A DNA stretch of 8,657 nucleotides from Thermomicrobiales bacterium (GTDB lineage Bacteria > Chloroflexota > Limnocylindria > Limnocylindrales > CSP1-4), in assembly GCA_004525275.1 (NCBI GenBank), contig SPCO01000050.1, positions 1 through 8,657 of the forward strand, given 5' to 3'. Positions 1-6,032 of the stretch are shown here, piece by piece. Under the pieces are notes generated by a model that worked only from the letters and a program-made list of their open reading frames with translations, was not told the DNA's origin and ran no database searches. How positions within the stretch are numbered: the stretch's first letter is position 1; each line of letters starts with the position of its first letter. The translations under genes were made by a program, and so were the position numbers.

Positions 1-309
1 GCAGAGCGCGCCCACGCTGCGGTCCTGATCGGCGAGAGCGGACCGACGCTTGAGGCGGCCTTCCGGGCGGCCGGCCTGGCCCGGACCGAGCGGGCTGACG
101 ATCTTGAAACGGCCGTCCGCCGCGCCGAGAGCATCGCGCGCAAAGCCCTTTCGGGATCGACGATCGAGCCGCGACCCGAGGCAACGGTGCTGCTGAGCCC
201 GGCCGCGGCGAGTTTCGACATGTTCATCGACTACGCCGCTCGTGGACGAGCGTTCAAGACCATCGTCGCAGCGATCGCCGCCGAGCGAGCAGGAGAGGGC
301 GACCGATGA
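1..309 (+). CDS. murD: UDP-N-acetylmuramoyl-L-alanine--D-glutamate ligase, C-terminal part (5' end outside window)
   Basis: Frame 1 is open from the first base to a TGA at 307-309 and encodes 102 residues with no start of its own, so this is the 3' end of a gene entering from the left. The diagnostic block is SPAAASFDMF at residues 67-76 of the fragment, followed by a conserved RG..FK stretch; this is the C-terminal Mur ligase domain signature of MurD (usually SPACASFDMF or similar). MurD is a cytoplasmic ATP-dependent ligase that adds D-glutamate to UDP-MurNAc-L-Ala. The catalytic ATP-binding centre lies upstream and cannot be checked here. The stop codon shares an ATGA with the ftsW start, and murD-ftsW adjacency is the usual dcw order, which supports the call over another Mur ligase. 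Confidence 0.93.
   Translation, partial: AERAHAAVLIGESGPTLEAAFRAAGLARTERADDLETAVRRAESIARKALSGSTIEPRPEATVLLSPAAASFDMFIDYAARGRAFKTIVAAIAAERAGEGDR
291..299 (+). promoter_or_regulatory. Strong ribosome binding site for ftsW
   Basis: The purine run AGGAGAGGG lies inside the last murD codons. AGGAG ends 10 bases before the ATG at 306, and its GAGGG part ends 6 bases before it. This makes 306 the likely ftsW start even though it gives an unusually long N-terminal tail. Confidence 0.7.
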
Positions 310-1616
310 ATCTGGCCCCACCGATCCCGCGCCTGGAACGACCGAGGCGCGCTCCCGGCACCGGCGAGCCGCTCGACCGCGCGACGGCCAATCGGACGCC
401 GGTCAAGAGTCGGGCGGGCGCGCTCCGGCGAGAGCGCCACCAGGCGGATTACGTGATCGTCGTCGTGGTCGTCGCCTTGACGGCGATCGGCATCCTGATG
501 GTGTACTCGTCGTCGGCCGTCCGAGGCTACCTCCAGGATGCGGACACGTTCGCTACGGTCGGCCCCCAGATCCAATGGGCGGTGCTGGGGTTCGTCGCGA
601 TGGCCCTGATGATGCGAGTGGACTACCGCTATCTCCGCCTCGCCTCCGTCCCGTTCTACTTGTTTGCGATCGCCTTGCTGATCCTCGTCTTCGTGCCCGA
701 GTTCAACATCGTGGTCGGTGGCTCGGCTCGGTGGTTGCGGCTCGGTCCATTGCCGGCGATCCATCCGGCCGAGATCGCCAAGCTGGCGCTCGTGATCTAC
801 CTGGCGCACTGGTCTGCCAAGCGAGGAACCCGCATCCACGGGTTCTGGGGTGGGACGGTCCCATTCCTGATCATCTTGGCGCCGATCGCTGTGCTCGTGT
901 TTCGCGAGCCGGACCTGGGTACGACGATGGTCATCACCCTGACCGCGCTGACGATGTTCTTTGTGGCTGGGGCCAACCTCGTGCATCTCGCGGTCATGGC
1001 CGGTGGAGTGGCCCTGGCGATGATCACGGCCGGACTGCGTGGCTACCAGCTCGACCGGATCCGGGTCTGGCAGAACCCATGGATCGATCGACTCGGCGAG
1101 GGCTTTCACACGGTGCAGGGCTTGCTGGCGTTGGGCATCGGCGGGCTGTTCGGAACCGGTTTGGGCGAGAGCAAGGTGTTCGTGCCAAACGCCTTCAACG
1201 ACTTCATCTTCGCGGAAGTCGGGCAGGAATTCGGGATGGTCGGTGCGGTCGTCGTGATCGGGCTGTTCCTGTTGCTGGCGTATTCCGGTGTCCGCATCGC
1301 GCTTGCCGCACCTGATACGTTCGGGGCGCTGCTGGCTGCCGGCATCACCGCATGGTTGTGTCTTCAGGCGTTCATCAACATCGGCGTGGTCGTGGCCCTG
1401 CTGCCGATCACCGGGATCACGTTGCCGTTCATCAGTGCCGGCGGCTCATCCCTCATCATCAGCTTTGCGGCGGTCGGGATCCTCCTGTCGATCTCGCGCG
1501 AAACGGTGGAGAAGGGGACGTGGAACGAAGATGCGACTGCTGATCGCGGCCGGCGGGACGGGCGGACACATCTACCCGGCACTCGCCGTGGCGCATTCGC
1601 TCGGCGCGACGCCTGA
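306..1616 (+). CDS. ftsW: Septal peptidoglycan polymerase FtsW (SEDS family)
   Basis: A 436-residue multi-pass membrane protein. SEDS glycosyltransferases polymerise lipid II into glycan strands at the septum, working with a class B PBP such as FtsI. About the first 45 residues are polar and rich in Arg and Pro (cytoplasmic); roughly ten hydrophobic segments follow from about residue 48 to 397. Family motifs are visible: GGSARWLRLGPL at 138-149, HPAEIAKLA at 153-161, REPDLGTT at 200-207, NDFIFAEVGQEFG at 298-310 with the expected essential Asp at 299, and the C-terminal signature NIGVVVALLPITG...SAGGSS at 358-382. The usual TDF is NDF here. The start at 306 overlaps the murD stop (ATGA) and has a strong ribosome site. 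The final ~30 residues (Arg-rich) are encoded inside murG. RodA is the alternative, but the murD-ftsW-murG context favours FtsW. Confidence 0.95.
   Translation: MNLAPPIPRLERPRRAPGTGEPLDRATANRTPVKSRAGALRRERHQADYVIVVVVVALTAIGILMVYSSSAVRGYLQDADTFATVGPQIQWAVLGFVAMALMMRVDYRYLRLASVPFYLFAIALLILVFVPEFNIVVGGSARWLRLGPLPAIHPAEIAKLALVIYLAHWSAKRGTRIHGFWGGTVPFLIILAPIAVLVFREPDLGTTMVITLTALTMFFVAGANLVHLAVMAGGVALAMITAGLRGYQLDRIRVWQNPWIDRLGEGFHTVQGLLALGIGGLFGTGLGESKVFVPNAFNDFIFAEVGQEFGMVGAVVVIGLFLLLAYSGVRIALAAPDTFGALLAAGITAWLCLQAFINIGVVVALLPITGITLPFISAGGSSLIISFAAVGILLSISRETVEKGTWNEDATADRGRRDGRTHLPGTRRGAFARRDA
1508..1517 (+). promoter_or_regulatory. Candidate ribosome binding site for murG, inside ftsW
   Basis: GGAGAAGGGG lies in the ftsW reading frame and ends 13 bases before the ATG at 1531. 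The spacing is a little long, but it is the only purine-rich run near that ATG. The MurG protein begins MRLLIAAGGTGGH directly from that ATG, which fixes the start by homology. Confidence 0.5.
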
Positions 1617-2691
1617 CCCCCCAGACCTACGCTGGCTGGGCGGTCATCGCGGTCTGGAGGCCGCCATCGTGCCCCCGACGGGGATCCCGATGCGCCGACT
1701 CGCGGCACGCTCGCTGCGGACGACCGAGATGGACGTGCACGCGCTGCTCGATCCGATCCGATTGGCGGCATCGGTGCCGCAGGCCGCGGCGATACTTGCC
1801 GCCGAACGGCCGGCGGCGATCTTCACGACGGGTGGCTATGTTGCCGTGCCCGTCCTGATGGCGGCGGCCCCACTTGGGATCCCGGTCGTGATGTGGGACG
1901 GCAACGTGATCCCGGGTCGAGCCGTTCGGGCGACCGCCCGCCTCGCCGCGGCCCTGGCCGTCTCGTTCGAGGCCACCTGTCACGCGCTTGCGCCGGTCGC
2001 GCCAGGTCGGCCGTGTTATCTGACGGGTACGCCGATCCGCGAAGTGTCGGCGATGGATCGGGCGGAAGCTCGGGCCCGAATGGAGATCGAGATCGACGCG
2101 CGGGTCGTCCTCATCTTCGGAGGTTCGCAGGCGGTCCGAAGGTTCAATGCCGCCGTGGCCGACGCGCTGCCCGAGCTCACCCAGCGGGTCACGGTCATCC
2201 ACGTGACCGGTGACGACGGGTACGCGCCAGCGCTCTCCAGCCGCGAGGTGCTGCCCGAGGCGGCTCGGGGTCACTATCGACCATTCCGGTTCCTGCGCGA
2301 TGAGATGCTCGCGGCGTTGGTCTCGGCCGACCTCGTCGTCGGGCGTGCCGGTGCCTCCACCCTGGCCGAAGTGACCGCGCTTGGGGTGCCGATGGTCGTC
2401 GTGCCCTATCCGCATGCGGCCGGTCACCAGCTAGCCAACGCCGAGAGCCTGGTCGCCGCTGGTGCTGCCCGACTGATCACCGATGAGGCGTTCGATGCGA
2501 GGGCACTGCTCGATTCGGTCGCCGTGCTCGAGAACCCAGCCGCCTACGCGGCCATGACCGAGGCCGCCCGGAGTCTCGGTCGCCCGGGTGCGGCCGATGC
2601 GGTCGCCGAACTGGTCCTGGCCGCCGCTGCCCGCGCCCCGCTCCCGGAACCGGCGGCGATCGAGCAGCGAGCGCGGGAGCCCGCCGCATGA
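1531..2691 (+). CDS. murG: UDP-N-acetylglucosamine--lipid I GlcNAc transferase MurG
   Basis: 386 residues, a GT-B fold glycosyltransferase (GT28) that works on the inner membrane face and adds GlcNAc to lipid I to give lipid II. The N-terminal acceptor domain has GGTGGH at 8-13 and RGLE at 40-43. The C-terminal donor domain has FGGSQAVRRFN at 196-206, GRAGASTLAE at 271-280 (E280 corresponds to the uridine-contacting Glu) and AGHQLANAE at 297-305. The loop that is normally HEQNxxxG reads WDGNVIPG at 122-129: Asn and Gly are kept, HEQ is lost. The open frame extends upstream to 1288, but that part is ftsW read out of frame, and homology begins at the ATG at 1531. It overlaps ftsW by 86 bases and ends in an ATGA shared with murB. 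It is slightly longer than E. coli MurG (355) because of an Ala/Pro/Glu-rich tail. Confidence 0.95.
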   Translation: MRLLIAAGGTGGHIYPALAVAHSLGATPDPPDLRWLGGHRGLEAAIVPPTGIPMRRLAARSLRTTEMDVHALLDPIRLAASVPQAAAILAAERPAAIFTTGGYVAVPVLMAAAPLGIPVVMWDGNVIPGRAVRATARLAAALAVSFEATCHALAPVAPGRPCYLTGTPIREVSAMDRAEARARMEIEIDARVVLIFGGSQAVRRFNAAVADALPELTQRVTVIHVTGDDGYAPALSSREVLPEAARGHYRPFRFLRDEMLAALVSADLVVGRAGASTLAEVTALGVPMVVVPYPHAAGHQLANAESLVAAGAARLITDEAFDARALLDSVAVLENPAAYAAMTEAARSLGRPGAADAVAELVLAAAARAPLPEPAAIEQRAREPAA

Positions 2692-3650
2692 CCGAGCCAT
2701 TCGATCCCATCGCGACCGGGACCGAGATCCAGCGGCGGATCGGGGTCAAGACATCGCGCGACGAGCCGCTCGCCCGATTCACGACGATGCGGGTCGGCGG
2801 GCCGGCCGATCTCTTTGCGACGGCCCACAATGCTCACGAACTGCGCGCACTGGTCCGGTTCGCCCGGACACGCGGCCTGCCGCACTTCCTGCTCGGGCGT
2901 GGGAGCGATCTGGTGATCGCCGACGCGGGGATCCGAGGGCTCGTCATCCAGGTCCGCGCTGAGGGGTCACACGCGGATGGCGAACGCTACACGGCCGAAG
3001 CTGGCGTCCAAATGGCTCGCGCGGCCACCGAGACCCAGCGGGCCGGACTGACCGGGCTCGAATTCGGTCTGGCCATCCCGGGTACGGTCGGCGGCGCCGT
3101 GTGGGCCAACGCCGGCGCGCACGATGGCGATATCGCAGGCATCGTGGAATCGGCGCACGTCCTGGCCGCCGATGGGTCCGAGTCGATCCTGCCCGGAGAG
3201 GCGCTCGACTTCGGCTACCGGGACAGCCGGTTCAAGCACCCGGCCGATCAGGACCTGGTTACCGCGCGCGACGTCGTGATCGAGGCAACCTTCCGCCTGG
3301 CATCGGCCGACCCTGATGCGATCAAGACCAGACTCGACGAGATCCGCCACTGGCGTCAGGCTCACCAGCCGATCGGGCTGCCATCGGCCGGCAGTGTCTT
3401 TCGGAACCCGGTGGGCGACTCGGCCGGGCGGTTGATCGAAACGGCCGGCCTCAAGGGAGCCCGGGTGGGTGGCGCTGTCGTCTCGGAGAAGCATGCCAAC
3501 TTCATCGTCAATGACCAGAAGGGCTCCGCCTCCGACGTCCGCCGCCTGGCCGAGCACGTCCGCGATACGATCCTGACCCGCGACGGGATCTCGCTGGACT
3601 TTGAGATCCAGTTCGTGGGCGATTGGTCAGCGCAGGGGGCCGAAAGATGA
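2688..3650 (+). CDS. murB: UDP-N-acetylenolpyruvoylglucosamine reductase MurB
   Basis: 320 residues. This cytoplasmic FAD enzyme reduces UDP-GlcNAc-enolpyruvate to UDP-MurNAc with NADPH. The FAD-binding half shows FTTMRVGGPAD at 31-41, LLGRGSDLVI at 68-77 (the family norm is closer to GGGSN) and GLAIPGTVGGAVWANAGA at 127-144. The C-terminal substrate half has YRDSRF at 177-182 (catalytic Arg178), SAGSVFRNP at 233-241 with the proton-donating Ser236, SEKHANFIVN at 266-275 and LDFEIQFVG at 303-311 with Glu306 in the expected catalytic position. The compact SAGSVFRNP/SEKHANFIVN form fits the type II MurB found in Gram-positive-like lineages. The start at 2688 overlaps the murG stop (ATGA), with GGGAG at 2675-2679 eight bases upstream. 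murC, which often sits immediately before murB, is not here. Confidence 0.96.
   Translation: MTEPFDPIATGTEIQRRIGVKTSRDEPLARFTTMRVGGPADLFATAHNAHELRALVRFARTRGLPHFLLGRGSDLVIADAGIRGLVIQVRAEGSHADGERYTAEAGVQMARAATETQRAGLTGLEFGLAIPGTVGGAVWANAGAHDGDIAGIVESAHVLAADGSESILPGEALDFGYRDSRFKHPADQDLVTARDVVIEATFRLASADPDAIKTRLDEIRHWRQAHQPIGLPSAGSVFRNPVGDSAGRLIETAGLKGARVGGAVVSEKHANFIVNDQKGSASDVRRLAEHVRDTILTRDGISLDFEIQFVGDWSAQGAER
3634..3639 (+). promoter_or_regulatory. Ribosome binding site that decides the ddl start
   Basis: AGGGGG inside the end of murB ends 7 bases before the ATG at 3647. It lies downstream of the in-frame TTG at 3623, so it argues for 3647 as the start and against the TTG. Confidence 0.6.
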
Positions 3651-4774
3651 CGTCATCGATGCGCCGTCCACGCGTCGTCGTCCTGCTGGGCGGGCCATCC
3701 GCGGAGCACGACGTGTCGGTCGTCTCCGGGACGGCCATCGCGGAGGCCCTGGCCGACGAGGGCCACCAGGTCGATCAGGTTCTCATCGACCTGGACGGGG
3801 GATGGTGGTGGCTGGCCGACGGCCACGTCCGAGAGGGAAGGCCGGCCGCCCTCTATGACGACCCGGCCGCCCTCGGGTCTGATGGACCGCACAGGGTCGG
3901 AGCCGCCATAGATCGTATGGCCGCGATGGAACCAGCTCCGGTCGTGTTCATCGCGCTGCACGGCCCGTTTGGCGAAGACGGCACGGTCCAGGCCCTGATC
4001 GAGGCGGCTGGGCTGGCCTACACCGGCTCTGGGGTGGCCGCGTCGGCGGTCGGGATGGACAAGACCCTGTTCAAGCGGATGTGCCGGGGCATCGGCTTGC
4101 CGGTCGTCGACTGGCGCGAGGTCCATGCTTCTCGGTGGGCGACCGAACCCGATGACGTCCGTGCCGAACTGGACGCCTTCGCGGCCGGCGCCGATGAACC
4201 ACGGCTGATGGTCAAGCCGGCACGCCTTGGGAGCTCCGTCGGGATGACCCTCGTCCACGACAGTTCGGAACTCGGTGCCGCCCTCGAGACAGCATTTCAT
4301 CACGATGCGGTCGCGCTGGTCGAGACGTACCTGGCCGGCGCGCGGGATCTGGAGGTCGCGCTCATCGGCGACGAAACCACTGGGCTCGAATTGTTCGGAC
4401 CCGGTGAGATCGTGTCCGGCCACGAGTTCTATGACTACGAGGCAAAGTACACCGAGGGCCTGTCCGAGACGTCGACCCGCGCCGAAGTGAGCGATCGAGA
4501 GCGAGCGACGATGCGCAAGATCGCCCGCGATGCGTACCGTGCGATCGGCGCGACTGGGTTCGCGCGCGTCGACTTCCTGCTGGTCGGCGAGCGGATCGTG
4601 CTCTCCGAGATCAACACGATCCCCGGGTTCACCCCGATCAGCCTGTTTCCGACGATGCCCGCCATGGCCGGCTACACGTTCGGTTCGATCTGCAGCAAGA
4701 TCGTCGAGCTCGGGGAGGCTCGCCATACCATGCGCGTCCGACGGCACCTCGGACCCGAGGACCTGCCGAGGTGA
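3647..4774 (+). CDS. ddl: D-alanine--D-alanine ligase
   Basis: 375 residues, an ATP-grasp ligase that joins two D-alanines in the cytoplasm to make the terminal dipeptide of the peptidoglycan stem. The N-terminal domain has GGPSAEHDVS at 15-24 and HGPFGEDGTVQ at 105-115. The ATP-grasp region has MDKTLFK at 137-143, VKPARLGSSVG at 189-199 and ARVDF at 306-310. The Mg-binding residues appear as Asp309, Glu321 and Asn323 in EINTIPGFTPISLFP. The omega-loop reads FYDYEAKY at 261-268; Tyr268 matches the Tyr of ordinary D-Ala-D-Ala ligases, not the substitutions linked to D-lactate ligases, so normal specificity is inferred. The start is the ATG sharing ATGA with the murB stop; a longer in-frame TTG start at 3623 lacks support. 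The stop overlaps the GTG of ftsQ. Confidence 0.95.
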   Translation: MTSSMRRPRVVVLLGGPSAEHDVSVVSGTAIAEALADEGHQVDQVLIDLDGGWWWLADGHVREGRPAALYDDPAALGSDGPHRVGAAIDRMAAMEPAPVVFIALHGPFGEDGTVQALIEAAGLAYTGSGVAASAVGMDKTLFKRMCRGIGLPVVDWREVHASRWATEPDDVRAELDAFAAGADEPRLMVKPARLGSSVGMTLVHDSSELGAALETAFHHDAVALVETYLAGARDLEVALIGDETTGLELFGPGEIVSGHEFYDYEAKYTEGLSETSTRAEVSDRERATMRKIARDAYRAIGATGFARVDFLLVGERIVLSEINTIPGFTPISLFPTMPAMAGYTFGSICSKIVELGEARHTMRVRRHLGPEDLPR

Positions 4775-5640
4775 GCGGTCGTCCGATCGCGCGTCGGAGC
4801 CGCACCCCGTTGCCCGGTCGGCGGACGAAACCAGTCCGCCGCGCTTCGGCCGGCCTCTCCACGGTTCGGGCTGGCGCAGCGCTGGCGATGCTGGTCTCGG
4901 CGGCGGCCATCTATGGCGTCGGGGCCTCGTCGGCCTTCGCCTATTCGACGCTCCAGGTCGATGGCGTCCGTTTCACCGACCCCCAGGCGGTCGAGGCCGC
5001 GCTCGCCGAAGCGCGAGGCACGAATCTCTTCCGGCTGGCGACGAATCCACTCAGGACGGTCCTGGAGACCATCCCGACCGTGGCAGCCGCTCGCATCCAG
5101 GTCCGCCTGCCGGGGACGTTGGCCGTCACGATCGACGAGCGGCAGCCGATCGCGATCTGGGCGGTTGCCGACGAGCGATTTCTCGTCGATGGGAGTGGCC
5201 TGCTGTTCGAGCGGCTCAGCGGGGAGACTGGGGAGGAGGCTGCGCTCCCGGTCATCATCGACCGACGGGCCGCGTCCGTCGGTCTATCTGTCGGACTGTC
5301 CCTGGATGCGGTGGATCTCGACGCCGCGACGCGACTTGCATCGCTGACCCCGGCCGATGTCGGAAGCGCTGCTGCCTCGCTCGTGGTCGTCGTTGGCGAT
5401 GAGAATGGATTCGTCGTCAACGCCCAACCCGATGGCTGGTCCGCCGTCTTCGGGTTCTACACACCAAGCCTTCGCTCGACCGAGTTGATCCCGGGTCAGG
5501 TCCGACTCCTGCGTAGCCTATTGTTCGAGCGGGAGCTCACCGTCGAGCGGGTGATCCTGGCGTCGGAGACCGACGGAACGTACATCCCGCGTTCGACTCC
5601 GCCGCCGGCGGAGACGCCGGGCCCGAGCAAGGCACCGTGA
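4771..5640 (+). CDS. ftsQ: Cell division protein FtsQ (DivIB-like), POTRA domain
   Basis: 289 residues, a single-pass (type II) membrane protein. FtsQ/DivIB binds FtsB/DivIC and FtsL and helps control septal FtsWI activity from outside the membrane. Residues 1-33 are very basic and Arg/Pro-rich (cytoplasmic), and one transmembrane segment spans about 34-56. A POTRA domain covers about 58-128, with LQVDGVRFTDPQAV, a GTNLF turn at 83-87 and the RLPGTLAVTIDERQPIAIW ending. The FtsQ beta domain follows to about residue 272, including the FLVDGSGLLFE strand at 137-147. The last ~15 residues are Pro-rich and probably disordered. The start is GTG within GTGA shared with the ddl stop, with a CGAGG purine run at 4755-4759. 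Sequence conservation is low as usual for this family; topology, POTRA motif and position between ddl and ftsA carry the call. Confidence 0.9.
   Translation: MSGRPIARRSRTPLPGRRTKPVRRASAGLSTVRAGAALAMLVSAAAIYGVGASSAFAYSTLQVDGVRFTDPQAVEAALAEARGTNLFRLATNPLRTVLETIPTVAAARIQVRLPGTLAVTIDERQPIAIWAVADERFLVDGSGLLFERLSGETGEEAALPVIIDRRAASVGLSVGLSLDAVDLDAATRLASLTPADVGSAAASLVVVVGDENGFVVNAQPDGWSAVFGFYTPSLRSTELIPGQVRLLRSLLFERELTVERVILASETDGTYIPRSTPPPAETPGPSKAP
5605..5620 (+). other. Perfect 6-bp hairpin with GAGA tetraloop at the 3' end of ftsQ
   Basis: CCGGCG at 5605-5610, loop GAGA (a GNRA-type tetraloop), then CGCCGG at 5615-5620, about 20 bases before the ftsQ stop and 57 before the sbp start. There is no T tract, so it is not a standard terminator. 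It falls in codons for the Pro-rich tail, and GC-rich coding sequence makes such stems common, so function is uncertain. Confidence 0.35.
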
Positions 5641-5677
5641 GGTGGCGCGCCGGGGTCGTGTCGGGTAGCCTTGGCCC

Positions 5678-6001
5678 GTGCTGTTACCCCTGCTCGGACT
5701 CCTGGTGGGCGTCCTTGCGGGCCTGGCTCTCAACGTCAACGTCGGGATCGAACTCAGTCGATACTCGGCCGTCGCGATCTTGGCGGCACTCGATTCAGTG
5801 CTTGGTGCCGTTCGGGCCGAACTCGACGGGGTCTACGACAATCGAATCTTCATCAGCGGGTTCCTGGTCAATGCGATCGTCGCCGTACTCCTTACCTTCA
5901 TCGGGGATCGCCTCGGTCTGGACCTCTACCTGGTAGCCCTGATCACCTTCGGCTTGCGCATCTTCGATAACGTGGCCCTCATCCGGCGCCACTTCCTCTA
6001 A
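5678..6001 (+). CDS. sbp: Small basic protein, DUF1290 family (Sbp)
   Basis: 107 residues, hydrophobic, with about three membrane segments (roughly 2-20, 58-76 and 81-92). The conserved DUF1290 core is plain: AILAALDSVLGAVRA at 33-47, FISGFLVNA at 58-66, FIGDRLGLDLYL at 74-85 and FGLRIFDNVALIRR at 91-104. Members lie beside ftsA/ftsZ in many monoderm genomes, including B. subtilis sbp; a role in division is suspected from context but the molecular function is not known to me. The GTG at 5678 must be close to the true start because an in-frame TAG lies at 5666-5668. No good Shine-Dalgarno precedes it, only a GGGT run at 5663-5666, and it sits 37 bases after ftsQ. The DUF881 genes that accompany sbp in B. 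subtilis are absent. Confidence 0.9.
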   Translation: MLLPLLGLLVGVLAGLALNVNVGIELSRYSAVAILAALDSVLGAVRAELDGVYDNRIFISGFLVNAIVAVLLTFIGDRLGLDLYLVALITFGLRIFDNVALIRRHFL

Positions 6002-6032
6002 CCTCGAACCTGGAACGGAGACGAACGAAACG

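Noticed and set aside
231..1109. Antisense open frame (292 codons) opposite the murD end and ftsW
   Set aside because: Low-complexity Asp/Arg/His/Gln composition typical of a shadow frame, with no hydrophobic core, covering the well-supported ftsW.
1288..1530. N-terminal extension of murG upstream of 1531
   Set aside because: The open frame extends back, but it is Arg/Ser-rich sequence opposite in character to MurG and lies over the conserved FtsW C-terminal signature. MurG homology begins at the ATG at 1531.
3623..3646. TTG start for ddl giving 8 more residues
   Set aside because: The AGGGGG ribosome site lies downstream of the TTG, and the ATG at 3647 forms the same ATGA joint seen at other junctions.
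3653..4747. Long antisense open frame (364 codons) opposite ddl
   Set aside because: It is exactly opposite a gene with intact ATP-grasp motifs, is rich in Arg, Asp and Gly, and shows no domain. Long antisense frames are expected from codon bias in GC-rich DNA.
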